Assembly: GCA_001872285.1 (NCBI GenBank)
Contig: MNXU01000002.1
Coordinates: 45,341-109,340, forward strand
Source of the DNA: Betaproteobacteria bacterium CG2_30_68_42
GTDB lineage: Bacteria; Pseudomonadota; Gammaproteobacteria; Burkholderiales; Rhodocyclaceae
Direction: 5' to 3'
DNA length: 64,000 nt
Each line of letters opens with the position of its first letter. Position 1 is the first letter of the stretch. Below, in pieces: positions 1 to 9,958 of this stretch. The notes under the pieces are model-generated. The model had not been told where the DNA came from, did not search any database, and was given only the letters and a program-made list of their open reading frames with translations. The position numbers and the translations under genes are program-made.

Positions 1-2
1 TC

Positions 3-1564
3 TGGCGGCATTGCCCCTGCTTCGTCGTCCATCCTGGCATTCCGGGCGATCGGGGGCCGTCCTCGCTCGACTGGGCGATCCTCGAGGGAGAGCGCGACTG
101 GGGCGTCACCGTGCTGCAGGCGAATGCGGTACTGGACGGCGGTGAGGTCTGGGCGAGCCGCGCGTTCGCCATGCGCGAGGCGCGCAAGAGCAGCCTGTAC
201 CGCAACGAGGTGACGGAAGCCGCGGCCGCCGCCGTGCCGGAGGCGCTCGAGCGCTTCGAGCGCGGCGGCTTCGTGCCCGGGCGTTGCGAGCCGGGGATGC
301 CCGGAATCCGCGCTCGCGCGCGGCCGCCCGTGCGCCAGGAGGACCGGCACATCGACTGGACGCGGGACGACACCCGCACCGTCCTGCGCAAGCTCGACGC
401 CTCGGACGGATTCCCCGGCGTGCTCGACCGGATCGCGGGCATCGAATGCTTCCTGTTCGACGGCCGCCGCGAGGCGCGCCTGGGCGGCGCCGAACCCGGC
501 GCGCTGCTGGCGCGGCGGCAGGGCGCGCTGTGCCGTGCGACCGTCGACGGCGCGGTCTGGATCGGGCACGCGAAGCGCCGCAGCCCGCAGCCTTCCTTCA
601 AGCTCCCTGCCGCGCAGGCGTTGCCCGAGGCCGCCGCACTCGTGCCCGAATCCGCGCCCGCGACGCTTCCCCGGCGCGACTCCGCCACCTGGCAGGATAT
701 CGGCTACGAGGAGGAGGCGGGCGTCGGTTACCTGCACTTCGACTTCTACAACGGCGCGATGTCGACCGGCGACTGCCTGCGCCTGCGCGATGCGTTTCTC
801 GAAGCCGCGCGGCGCACGACCCGGGTGATCGTGCTGACGGGCGGGACGGACTTCTGGTCGAACGGCATCCACCTGAACTGCATCGAGGCGGCCGAGAGCC
901 CCGCCGACGAGTCGTGGGCGAACATCAATGCCATGGACGACCTGTGCAAGGCCGTCCTCGAATGCGGCACGCAGCTCACGGTGGCCGCGATGTGCGGCAA
1001 CGCCGGTGCGGGCGGGGTCTTCCTGGCGCTCGCCGCCGACCGGGTGCTGGCGCGCAGCGGCATCGTCCTCAACCCGCATTACCGTGGCATGGGAAACCTG
1101 TACGGTTCGGAGTACTGGACCTACCTGCTTCCCGGGCGCGTGGGCGAGCAGCGCGCGCAGGAGATCACCCGGATGCGCCTGCCCATGGGCGCGCAGGAGG
1201 CCCGGCGGCTTGGGCTCGTCGACGATTGTTTCGGCGAGGGCGTGCCGGAGTTCCTCGCGCGGGTGCGCGCGCAGGCCATGGAACTCGCCGCACGGGAGGA
1301 TTTCGATCGCCTGCTCGCGCTCAAGCTCGAAGCGCGGGAACGCGACGAGCGGCGCAAGCCGCTGGAGACGTATCGGGAGGAGGAGCTGGAACGCATGAGA
1401 CTCGACTTCTACGGATTCGATCCGAGCTATCACGTTGCGCGCTACCACTTCGTGCATCGCGTACCGCACGCGTGGACGCCGCTGCACCTGGCGCCGCACC
1501 GGCGCAACCTGTGGCGCAACCAGGCGAGCCTCGCCGCGCGCTCGCACGCCGGGGAGAACAGCCG

Positions 1565-1568
<4 letters not shown>
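3..1568 (+). CDS. hypX: Hydrogenase maturation factor HypX/HoxX, N-terminus cut off by window edge
   Basis: The frame is already open at the left edge and ends at the TGA at 1566, so the start lies outside; 521 codons are visible and only the first part of the usual 550-600 residue protein is missing. HypX joins a formyl-transferase-like half to an enoyl-CoA-hydratase-like half and supplies the CO ligand of the NiFe site from formyl-tetrahydrofolate under aerobic conditions (family knowledge). Seen here are the end of the formyltransferase core (HPGIPGDRGPSSLDW at 30-74) and a crotonase-type half with GGTDFWSNGIHLN and CGNAGAGG loops. Its stop overlaps the hoxA start (ATGA), so the two are probably translationally coupled. 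HypX fits with the oxygen-tolerant hydrogenase downstream. Confidence 0.9.
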
Positions 1569-3013
<1,445 letters not shown>

Positions 3014-3034
3014 GCCGCTCCCTGCCTCTTCACG

Positions 3035-3060
3035 ACAGCGCCCCTCGCGAGGGGCGCTGT
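3035..3060 (+). terminator. 26-bp perfect palindrome after hoxA
   Basis: The 26 bases form a perfect inverted repeat built around CCCCTCGCGAGGGG, 22 bases after the hoxA stop. A GC-rich hairpin here could end hypX-hoxA transcription or separate it from the hoxK promoter. No T-run follows, so it is not a typical intrinsic terminator. Confidence 0.4.
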
Positions 3061-3161
3061 GCGTTCAGGGGTGCAATCGAACTTACCGCATGTCTCAAGA
3101 ATTCGATATTGAAGTAATCAACGGCCCCTCTTCCCGAATGTCCGCGAATCGATCCAAGCGC

Positions 3162-3172
3162 TTGATGTGCAA
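3162..3172 (+). promoter_or_regulatory. Candidate HoxA/HupR binding site TTG-N5-CAA
   Basis: TTGATGTGCAA matches TTG-N5-CAA, the half-site arrangement reported for HupR of Rhodobacter capsulatus. It lies about 52-62 bases upstream of the predicted hoxK transcription start. Only six bases are fixed, so chance occurrence is possible; the position before a sigma-54 promoter and next to the activator gene supports it. Confidence 0.4.
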
Positions 3173-3196
3173 GGAACTTTGCGAATGGGTTGAAAA

Positions 3197-3214
3197 CAGG
3201 CACGGAACTTGGTT
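3197..3214 (+). promoter_or_regulatory. Sigma-54 (-24/-12) promoter of the hox operon
   Basis: CAGGCACGGAACTTGGTT matches the sigma-54 consensus TGGCACG-N4-TTGC with the GG at 3199-3200 and TTG at 3209-3211 in the required 12-base register; the final C is a G. Predicted start of transcription is near 3224, giving a leader of about 24 bases with a ribosome site (CCGGAGA) before the ATG at 3248. The neighbouring NtrC-type activator supports it. Confidence 0.75.
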
Positions 3215-3247
3215 GATGCCTCACCGAAACCTACCGGAGACAAAGCC

Positions 3248-4339
3248 ATGGTCGAGACCTTCTACGAAACGCTGCGCCGGCAGGGCATCACGCGACGCAG
3301 CTTCGTCAAGTTCTGCAGCCTTACCGCGACGTCGCTCGGGCTCGGCCCGGCTTTCGCGCCGAAGATTGCACATGCGCTGGAGACCAAGCCGCGCACGCCG
3401 GTGATCTGGTTGCACGGGCTGGAATGCACCTGCTGCTCGGAGTCGTTCATCCGCTCCGCGCACCCGCTCGCGAAAGATGTGGTGCTGTCGATGCTTTCCC
3501 TCGACTACGATGACACGCTGATGGCCGCTGCCGGCCATCAGGCCGAGGCGATCCTCGATGAGATCACGAAGAAGTACAAGGGCAACTACATCCTCGCCGT
3601 GGAAGGCAATCCGCCGCTGAACGAGGACGGCATGTACTGCATCCATGGCGGCCGCCCCTTCGTCGAAGTGCTGAAGGAGACGGCGAAGGACTGCAAGGCC
3701 ATCATCTCCTGGGGCGCCTGCGCGTCCTGGGGTTGTGTGCAGGCGGCGAAGCCGAACCCGACCCAGGCCGTGCCGGTTCACAAGGTCATCACTGACAAGC
3801 CGATCATCAAGGTACCGGGCTGCCCACCCATCGCCGAGGTGATGACGGGGGTGGTCACCTACGTCCTGACCTTCGATCGCATTCCCGAGCTGGACCGCCA
3901 GGGCCGGCCCAAGATGTTCTACGGGCAGCGCATCCACGACAAGTGCTACCGCCGCCCCCACTTCGATGCCGGCCAGTTCGTCGAGCAATGGGACGACGAC
4001 TCGGCGCGCAAGGGCTACTGCCTCTACAAGATGGGCTGCAAGGGCCCCACCACTTACAACGCCTGCTCGACCGTGCGCTGGAACGGGGGCGTCTCTTTCC
4101 CGATCCAGTCCGGTCACGGCTGCATCGGCTGCTCCGAGGAAGGCTTCTGGGACAAGGGCGGCTTCTATGAGAGGGTCACCGACATCAAGCAGTTCGGTGT
4201 GGAATCGAACGCGGACAAGGTCGGCGGCACGGTGGCGGCGGTCGCCGGCGTAGCGGTGGCGGCGCATGCGGCGGTATCGGCGCTGAAGCGGGCCCGTTCC
4301 GGCAGTGGCGCCGGCAAGACTGAACAGGGAGACAGGTGA
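3248..4339 (+). CDS. hoxK: Membrane-bound [NiFe] hydrogenase small subunit HoxK/HupS, six-Cys oxygen-tolerant type
   Basis: This 363-residue subunit carries the Fe-S relay from the NiFe site to the membrane cytochrome. It begins with a Tat signal (TRRSFVK, residues 15-21) and is predicted to be cut after AHA, residue 43. Numbering from L44, cysteines fall at mature 17, 19, 20, 115, 120 and 149 (residues 60, 62, 63, 158, 163, 192), exactly the set that holds the [4Fe-3S] proximal cluster of oxygen-tolerant enzymes; CTCC and ASWGC replace the CTGC and WGG of sensitive enzymes. The C-terminus has a hydrophobic anchor-like stretch. The ATG at 3248 is chosen because an upstream GTG at 3209 lies inside the promoter. 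hoxG follows after one base. Confidence 0.96.
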   Translation: MVETFYETLRRQGITRRSFVKFCSLTATSLGLGPAFAPKIAHALETKPRTPVIWLHGLECTCCSESFIRSAHPLAKDVVLSMLSLDYDDTLMAAAGHQAEAILDEITKKYKGNYILAVEGNPPLNEDGMYCIHGGRPFVEVLKETAKDCKAIISWGACASWGCVQAAKPNPTQAVPVHKVITDKPIIKVPGCPPIAEVMTGVVTYVLTFDRIPELDRQGRPKMFYGQRIHDKCYRRPHFDAGQFVEQWDDDSARKGYCLYKMGCKGPTTYNACSTVRWNGGVSFPIQSGHGCIGCSEEGFWDKGGFYERVTDIKQFGVESNADKVGGTVAAVAGVAVAAHAAVSALKRARSGSGAGKTEQGDR

Positions 4340-4340
4340 C

Positions 4341-6131
4341 ATGGGTATCTACGAGACCCAAGGCTTCAAGCTCGACAACACCGGCAAGCGCGTCGTCGTC
4401 GACCCGATCTGCCGCATCGAGGGGCATCTGCGCGTCGAGGTGAATCTCGACGGGCAGAACGTCATCCGCAACGCGGTGTCCACCGGCACCATGTGGCGCG
4501 GGCTCGAGGTCATCCTGAAGGGACGCGACCCGCGCGACGCCTGGGCCTTCACCGAGCGCATCTGCGGCGTGTGCACCGGCACCCATGCGCTGGCCTCGGT
4601 GCGCGCGGTGGAGGACGCGCTGGCCATCAAGATCCCGGAGAACGCCAATTCCATACGCAACATCATGCAGCTCAACCTGCAGGTGCATGATCACCTCGTG
4701 CACTTCTACCACCTGCACGCGCTGGACTGGGTGGACGTGGTGTCGGCGCTGAAGGCCGACCCGAAGCAGACCTCCGAGCTGGCGCAGAGCATCTCGATCT
4801 GGCCGATGTCCTCGCCCGGCTACTTCCGGGACCTGCAAAACCGCCTGAAGAAATTCGTCGAGTCGGGACAACTCGGCCCCTTCATGAACGGCTACTGGGG
4901 CAACCCGGCCTACAAGCTGCCGCCAGAAGCCAACCTGATGGCGGTGGCCCACTACCTGGAGGCGCTCGGCTTCCAGAAGGAGATCGTCAAGATCCACACC
5001 ATCTTCGGCGGGAAGAACCCGCACCCGAACTGGCTCGTCGGTGGCGTGCCCTGCGCCATCAACGTGCACGATACGGGTGCCGTGGGCGCCATCAACATGG
5101 AGCGCCTGAACCTGGTTTCCAGCATCGTCGACCGCTCGCTCGAATTCGTCGAGCAGGTCTATATCCCGGATCTGCTCGCCATCGCGTCCTTCTACAAGGG
5201 TTGGCTGTACGGCGGCGGTTTGTCGAGCAAGAGTGTGCTGTCCTATGGAGACATTCCCGAGCGCGCCAACGACTACTCGGCGAAAAACCTGCTGCTACCG
5301 CGCGGCGCCATCATCAACGGCGACCTGACCAGGGTGCACGAGGTGGACCTCAAGGATCCAGAGCAGATTCAGGAGTTCGTCATCCACTCCTGGTACAAGT
5401 ACCCGGATGAGGCCAAAGGCCTGCATCCCTTCGACGGCGTCACCGAGCCCAACTTCGCGCTGGGGAAGAATGTCAAGGGCACGAAGACCAACGTCAAGGA
5501 GCTGGACGAGACGGCCAAGTATTCCTGGATCAAGGCGCCGCGCTGGCGAGGCCACGCCATGGAGGTCGGTCCGCTGGCGCGCTACATCATCGGTTACGTG
5601 CAGAACAACCCGGAGTTCAAGGAACCGGTGGACAGGGTACTGAAGAAGCTCGACGTACCGCTCACGGCGCTCTTCTCGACGCTCGGACGCACGGCGGCGC
5701 GCGGCCTCGAATGCCAGTGGGCCGCGCACAAGCAGAAGCACTTCTTCGACAAACTGATGGGCAGCCTCAAGGCCGGCGACTCGGCCACCGCCAACGTGGA
5801 AAAGTGGGAGCCCGCCAATTGGCCGAAGGAGGCCAAGGGCGCCGGCTTCGCGGAGGCGCCGCGCGGTGCGCTGGGACACTGGATCCGGATCAAGGACGCC
5901 AGGATCGACAACTACCAGTGCGTCGTGCCGACGACATGGAATGGCAGCCCCCGCGATCCGAAGGGACAGATCGGCGCCTTCGAGGCCTCGCTGATGAACA
6001 CGCCCGTGGCCAAGGCCGACGAGCCGCTGGAGATTCTGCGCACCATCCACAGCTTCGACCCGTGTCTGGCCTGCTCGACCCACGTCATGAGCCCGGATGG
6101 CCGGAAGCTGGCCGAAGTCGTCGTGCGCTGA
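4341..6131 (+). CDS. hoxG: Membrane-bound [NiFe] hydrogenase large subunit HoxG/HupL
   Basis: This 596-residue protein holds the NiFe(CN)2CO active site and splits H2 in the periplasm together with HoxK, with which it is co-exported through the Tat pathway. The two ligand motifs are present: [10 protein letters not shown] near the N-terminus and DPCLACSTH at the C-terminus. After the final His come 15 residues ([15 protein letters not shown]), the tail removed by the endopeptidase HoxM after nickel insertion. The start is the ATG at 4341, preceded by GGGAGACAGG; it directly follows the hoxK stop. Length and motifs are standard for group 1 uptake hydrogenases. Confidence 0.97.
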   Translation: MGIYETQGFKLDNTGKRVVVDPICRIEGHLRVEVNLDGQNVIRNAVSTGTMWRGLEVILKGRDPRDAWAFTERICGVCTGTHALASVRAVEDALAIKIPENANSIRNIMQLNLQVHDHLVHFYHLHALDWVDVVSALKADPKQTSELAQSISIWPMSSPGYFRDLQNRLKKFVESGQLGPFMNGYWGNPAYKLPPEANLMAVAHYLEALGFQKEIVKIHTIFGGKNPHPNWLVGGVPCAINVHDTGAVGAINMERLNLVSSIVDRSLEFVEQVYIPDLLAIASFYKGWLYGGGLSSKSVLSYGDIPERANDYSAKNLLLPRGAIINGDLTRVHEVDLKDPEQIQEFVIHSWYKYPDEAKGLHPFDGVTEPNFALGKNVKGTKTNVKELDETAKYSWIKAPRWRGHAMEVGPLARYIIGYVQNNPEFKEPVDRVLKKLDVPLTALFSTLGRTAARGLECQWAAHKQKHFFDKLMGSLKAGDSATANVEKWEPANWPKEAKGAGFAEAPRGALGHWIRIKDARIDNYQCVVPTTWNGSPRDPKGQIGAFEASLMNTPVAKADEPLEILRTIHSFDPCLACSTHVMSPDGRKLAEVVVR

Positions 6132-6154
6132 GTCGCGCGGAAAGGAAAACCGTC

Positions 6155-6856
6155 ATGTCCGTCGAACCGCATGCCAACGGGGATGTGGAAAGCGCCGCCG
6201 GTCGTTCGGTATTCGTCTATGAGGGGCCGGTGCGCCTGTGGCACTGGGTCAATGCCCTGTGCATCGTGACGCTCGCCGCTACCGGCTACGTGATCGCCAG
6301 CCCGCTGCCGACCGTGGCCGGCGAGGCCTCCGCGAACTTCCTCATGGGCTACATCCGCTTCGCTCACTTCTCCGCCGCCTACGTGTTCGCCATCGGCTTC
6401 CTGGTGCGCATTTACTGGGCCGTCGTGGGCAACCATCACGCCCGGCAGCTATTCCTCCTGCCGGTCGCCGACGCCGCTTGGTGGAGCGGGCTGTTCCACG
6501 AGCTGCGCTGGTACCTGTTCCTCGAGCCCACGCCGAAAAAATACGTCGGCCACAATCCGCTGGCGCATTTCTTCATGTTCCTGTTTGTCACCGTGGCCGG
6601 CGTCCTCATGATCTTTACCGGCTTTGCCCTCTACGGCGAGGGCAAGGGGCTGGGCAGCTGGCAGGATGCGCTGTTCGGCTGGGTAATTCCCTTCCTCGGC
6701 GGCAGCCAGGCCGTGCACAGTTGGCATCACTTGGGCATGTGGGGCATCGTCTGCTTCGCCATCATCCACGTCTACGCGGCCATCCGTGAAGACATCATGT
6801 CGCGCCAGACCATGATCAGCACCATGATCAGCGGCGTGCGCACGTTCAGAGAATAG
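6155..6856 (+). CDS. hoxZ: Ni/Fe-hydrogenase b-type cytochrome HoxZ/HupC
   Basis: This 233-residue integral membrane protein has four predicted helices. It anchors the HoxKG dimer to the membrane and passes electrons to the quinone pool. His-containing helix segments typical of the CybH family are visible: RLWHWVNALC near residue 28, IRFAHFSAAY, VHSWHHLGMW and the C-terminal AIIHVYAAIREDIMSR. It lies 23 bases after hoxG with an AAAGGAAAA ribosome site and is the third gene of the hox operon. Confidence 0.95.
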   Translation: MSVEPHANGDVESAAGRSVFVYEGPVRLWHWVNALCIVTLAATGYVIASPLPTVAGEASANFLMGYIRFAHFSAAYVFAIGFLVRIYWAVVGNHHARQLFLLPVADAAWWSGLFHELRWYLFLEPTPKKYVGHNPLAHFFMFLFVTVAGVLMIFTGFALYGEGKGLGSWQDALFGWVIPFLGGSQAVHSWHHLGMWGIVCFAIIHVYAAIREDIMSRQTMISTMISGVRTFRE

Positions 6857-6881
6857 GGTTTCATCCGCAGCGGAGGTTGGC

Positions 6882-7529
6882 GTGGGCCTGGAGTTCACGT
6901 TTGCAAGAACGACTGCAGGAATGGAAGATTCTTCGTTCGACATCCTGGTGCTCGGCATCGGCAACCTGCTCTGGGCCGACGAGGGCTTCGGAGTGCGCTG
7001 CGCCGAGGCGCTGGCTGCGGAATACGAATTGCCCCAGCGCGCGCGCGTCCTCGATGGCGGCACCCAGGGGCTCTACCTGCTGCCCTACGTGCAGGCTGCG
7101 AAACGCTTGATCGTCTTCGACGCCATCGACTATGGACTGCCGCCAGGCACGATGCGTCTGGTGGAAAAGGACGAGGTGCCGCGCTTCATGGGCGCGAGGA
7201 AGATGAGCCTGCACCAGACCGGCTTCCAGGAAGTGATCACTGCCGCCGAACTCAGCGACTGCTGTCCGCGCGAAATGCTGCTGATCGGCGTGCAGCCGGT
7301 CGAGCTGGAGGACTACGGCGGCAGCCTGCGCCCGCAGGTCAGGGCGCGGATCCCGGAGGCGGTGGGCGTTGCCGTCGAGCGCCTGCGTGACTGGGGCTGC
7401 GATGTGCGGTCGCGAGGCGCGACGGTCGCCGCCGTCCTCAACGCTGGCGCGCTTGGCATGGGTGCCTACGAATCCGGACGCCCGCCGGCGGAAACGGCGT
7501 GCCGCATCGGCGACGCGAGGTTTCTCTGA
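6882..7529 (+). CDS. hoxM: Hydrogenase maturation endopeptidase HoxM/HupD
   Basis: This 215-residue M52-family protease clips the C-terminal tail of HoxG after nickel insertion. Nickel-probing residues of the family are visible: Glu in GIGNLLWADEGFGVR, Asp in DGGTQGL and His in MSLHQTGFQEV. The GTG at 6882 has a good ribosome site (CGGAGG, 5 bases upstream); an ATG at 6921 in the same frame would shorten the protein by 13 residues to a more usual length but has poor spacing. The hypC-like hoxL starts one base after the stop. Confidence 0.93.
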   Translation: MGLEFTFARTTAGMEDSSFDILVLGIGNLLWADEGFGVRCAEALAAEYELPQRARVLDGGTQGLYLLPYVQAAKRLIVFDAIDYGLPPGTMRLVEKDEVPRFMGARKMSLHQTGFQEVITAAELSDCCPREMLLIGVQPVELEDYGGSLRPQVRARIPEAVGVAVERLRDWGCDVRSRGATVAAVLNAGALGMGAYESGRPPAETACRIGDARFL

Positions 7530-7530
7530 C

Positions 7531-7845
7531 ATGTGCCTCGCCATACCGATGCAGGTCCTGCGGATGGAAGGCCAGTTCGCACACTGCGCCGGCCGCAATG
7601 GCGAGGCGCGCGTCGATACGATGCTCACGGGCCCGCTCGTCCCCGGCCAGTGGGTGCTGGGTTTCCTCGGCACGGCGCGGGAAGTGGTAAGCGAGATCGA
7701 GGCGCGGAAGATCAATGGCGCGCTGGACGCGCTTGAATCCGTGATGGCCGGCGACCCCTCCGGCCTGGACAGGCACTTCGCCGATCTCGTCGGGCGCGAA
7801 CCGCAGCTTCCCGATTTCCTGCGAGGAACAAGCAATCATGGATGA
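7531..7845 (+). CDS. hoxL: HypC/HupF-family hydrogenase chaperone HoxL
   Basis: This 104-residue small chaperone begins MCLAIPMQV, whose Cys2 is needed to carry the Fe(CN)2CO unit or to hold the immature large subunit. The operon-specific paralogue HoxL/HupF serves the membrane-bound large subunit HoxG, while a general HypC is expected elsewhere. Its length exceeds HypC (about 80-90 residues), with a longer C-terminal part as in HupF. It overlaps the next gene by 8 bases. Confidence 0.93.
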   Translation: MCLAIPMQVLRMEGQFAHCAGRNGEARVDTMLTGPLVPGQWVLGFLGTAREVVSEIEARKINGALDALESVMAGDPSGLDRHFADLVGREPQLPDFLRGTSNHG

Positions 7846-8323
7846 AGTTGGTCATTCGCTGTCGCCGACGCTGGAAGCGTTCGCAGTCCTGTTGAACCGT
7901 TTCGAGAAGCTGCACGGTTTGGCCCGCCTCGACGAAGCCGGGTTCGAGCGGTTCGCGGCGACCCTCGGCGACTCCGTCGTCCTCTTCGCCGAAGACCCCG
8001 CGCACGTGCCGGAGACCTGGGACGTGGCGGTCGTACTGGTCGAGTTGCTGACGAGCCTCGACCGGAGACTGCGCGCTGGCGTGCTCGAACCCGCCTCCGC
8101 GCGCAGGCTGGCGCCGCGCTACGGCTTCGGCATCTGGCCGGCCCTGGTCTTCCTGCGCGACGGCGGCTACGTCGGGGTGATCGAGGGCATGCGGAACTGG
8201 CAGGAATACCGGCGCGAAGTGGCGGCCATGCTCGACAGGCCCGTGCGCCGTGCGCCGGTGCCGGGCGCCGCCGTGCGCGCCGAGGGCGTGGCCGGCACCT
8301 GCCATCGAGGCATCCCGCCATGA
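7838..8323 (+). CDS. hoxO: HoxO/HupG (HyaE-like) small-subunit chaperone
   Basis: This 161-residue protein belongs by size, sequence (FGIWPALVFLRDGGYVGVIEGM) and position to the HyaE/HupG/HoxO family. These have a thioredoxin-like fold without the CxxC pair and escort the hydrogenase small subunit, holding back Tat export until cluster assembly is complete. The single CHRGIP cysteine near the end is not a redox pair. Overlaps at both ends (8 bases with hoxL, 4 with hoxQ) indicate tight coupling. Confidence 0.85.
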   Translation: MDEVGHSLSPTLEAFAVLLNRFEKLHGLARLDEAGFERFAATLGDSVVLFAEDPAHVPETWDVAVVLVELLTSLDRRLRAGVLEPASARRLAPRYGFGIWPALVFLRDGGYVGVIEGMRNWQEYRREVAAMLDRPVRRAPVPGAAVRAEGVAGTCHRGIPP

Positions 8324-9189
8324 AATCGTTCCCCATTCCGGTAATGGCGGTCGGCCCCGGCTCCGAGCCGGAGGACATGCCCCTGAACTACCTGAGCGTA
8401 GCCGAGGACATGGCGGTGTTCCGCATGCCCGCCACGCTGGAGGCGGCCGAACCGCGCGCGCTCGCTGAGGTGCGCGCGGTCCTGGCCCGTCTGATCGAAG
8501 CGATGCAGACCCTGCCGTTCGGCACGCCGCGTCTCGATCTGACCGGCCTGAATGCGGCGGCGCTGAACCTGCTCAACCAGACCCTGGGCGAGGGCGAGGT
8601 CAGCGTCATCGTACGGGCGCCGCGACGCCTGTGCATCCAGGAGACGCTATTTGCCGGGGTCTGGCGCGTACGCGAGACGCGGGCGGTCGGCCGCATCGCC
8701 GCCGACCGGCTTGAGGCCTGTTCCATCCCCGCGGCCGTAGCAGATGCCGTTCGGTCTTGTGGTGTAGAAGACCTTGAGTTGCCACCGGAGCCGGCCGGCC
8801 CTGACACGGAGCGCAGGACCGGCCTGATGAACGCGCCGTCGCTGCTGGCGGAGATTGTCGAACGCGCGGGGCGCTGGCATGTCGGCCAGCCGCCCCACGT
8901 CATCAACCTGACCCTGCTGCCCGCATCGCCGGAGGATCTCGACCACATGGCTCAGGCGCTCGGCGCCGGACCGGTGACGATCCTCTCGCGCGGCTATGGC
9001 AACTGTCGCATCTCCAGCACGCGGCTCGCCAACGTCTGGTGGGTGCAGTACTTCAACAGCATGGACAAGCTGATCCTGGATACCATCGAGGTTGTGGACG
9101 TGCCCGAGGTGGCGCTCGCCGCCCGCGAGGACTACGAGGACAGCATCGGGCGCCTGTCCGAGTGGCTGGAAACCCTGGAGGAGGAATAG
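8320..9189 (+). CDS. hoxQ: HoxQ/HupH (HyaF-like) hydrogenase small-subunit maturation protein
   Basis: This 289-residue soluble protein has the two repeated halves typical of HupH/HyaF, each ending in a conserved turn (the second: SRGYGNCRISSTRLANVWWVQYFN). Members work with HoxO on small-subunit Fe-S maturation and, with HoxR, protect it under oxygen. It overlaps hoxO (ATGA at 8320) and is followed after four bases by hoxR, keeping the order known from Ralstonia. Confidence 0.9.
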   Translation: MKSFPIPVMAVGPGSEPEDMPLNYLSVAEDMAVFRMPATLEAAEPRALAEVRAVLARLIEAMQTLPFGTPRLDLTGLNAAALNLLNQTLGEGEVSVIVRAPRRLCIQETLFAGVWRVRETRAVGRIAADRLEACSIPAAVADAVRSCGVEDLELPPEPAGPDTERRTGLMNAPSLLAEIVERAGRWHVGQPPHVINLTLLPASPEDLDHMAQALGAGPVTILSRGYGNCRISSTRLANVWWVQYFNSMDKLILDTIEVVDVPEVALAAREDYEDSIGRLSEWLETLEEE

Positions 9190-9193
9190 GAGC

Positions 9194-9406
9194 GTGTTCG
9201 AAGGTTCGTATCTCGGTGACGGCGAGCGTATCGCGACGGACGCCCGCCTGGAATGCGGTATCTGCTGGTGGACGTACGACCCGGCCGAGGGCGATCCGGC
9301 TTGGCAGATACCGCCCGGCACGCCGTTCGCGCAATTGCCAGAGCACTGGCGTTGCCCGCACTGTGATGCGCCGAAACAAAAGTTCATGGTGTTGCACGAT
9401 GAGTGA
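9194..9406 (+). CDS. hoxR: Rubredoxin HoxR/HupI
   Basis: This 70-residue rubredoxin binds one iron through two Cys pairs: CGIC near residue 17 and CPHC near residue 56, with the family signature YDPAEGDP and PPGTPFAQLPEHWRCP between them. In oxygen-tolerant systems HoxR helps build the special proximal cluster of HoxK under air. The GTG start at 9194 is chosen for the TAGGAG ribosome site just before it and because the family starts here; longer upstream in-frame sequence overlaps hoxQ. Confidence 0.93.
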   Translation: MFEGSYLGDGERIATDARLECGICWWTYDPAEGDPAWQIPPGTPFAQLPEHWRCPHCDAPKQKFMVLHDE

Positions 9407-9914
9407 GGGCGAAAGTCCCGCGCCTCTTATCGAACGTGTCTTCGGGCGCATCGCCGCGACGCGCATGATCGGCCTGCCGGTGAATAATCCAGCGCTGCGC
9501 GTCGAGGCCTGCGGCTTTCACCTCTGGCAGGGTCTCTGGCTGGGCGTGCTGGTCACGCCCTGGGCGATCAACCTGATGCTACTCCCCGGTGGCAATCCTG
9601 CGTTCCGCCGCCTTGGCCCGGACGAGCGGCAGCGCTGGGCTTTTCCGTGCGGCGACTACGAATTCCTCGGCGGCGCGGAGGGCGAACTCGGTGCCTTCCA
9701 GATATGCTCGCTGTTTTCGCCAGCATTCGAGTTTTTCAGTCATGATGCTGCCCGCCATGCGGCGCTCGCGGTGATCGAGGTGCTGCTGACGACATACGGC
9801 GGCGCAGCGCGCGACGCTGAACAGGCCGGTCTCGAAGGGCGGCCGCTGCTGTACCGGCCGCTTTCCCGCCGCGCTTTCCTCGGCGGCGTGCTGCGGAACC
9901 CGGCAAGAACTTGA
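9399..9914 (+). CDS. hoxT: HoxT/HupJ (HybE-family) hydrogenase assembly chaperone
   Basis: This 171-residue protein has the HybE-family core (NNPALRVEACGFHLWQGLWL, then GVLVTPWAINLMLLPGG). Members act during Tat-dependent assembly of the small and large subunits. Its ATG at 9399 overlaps the end of hoxR by 8 bases, so upstream in-frame sequence is not part of the gene. It closes the structural-accessory set; the hoxV gene found next in Ralstonia is absent and the regulatory hydrogenase follows instead. Confidence 0.88.
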   Translation: MSEGESPAPLIERVFGRIAATRMIGLPVNNPALRVEACGFHLWQGLWLGVLVTPWAINLMLLPGGNPAFRRLGPDERQRWAFPCGDYEFLGGAEGELGAFQICSLFSPAFEFFSHDAARHAALAVIEVLLTTYGGAARDAEQAGLEGRPLLYRPLSRRAFLGGVLRNPART

Positions 9915-9958
9915 CCGCACCGCTTGCCGTGCGGCGCGGTCCACGGCAAGCTTCGATC

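Noticed and set aside
3209..3247. GTG at 3209 as start of hoxK
   Set aside because: It lies inside the sigma-54 -12 element and would precede the transcription start; ATG 3248 has a ribosome site and gives the expected Tat signal.
9911..9958. TTG at 9911 as start of hoxB
   Set aside because: It would add 16 residues not seen in H2-sensor small subunits; ATG 9959 fits the family start.
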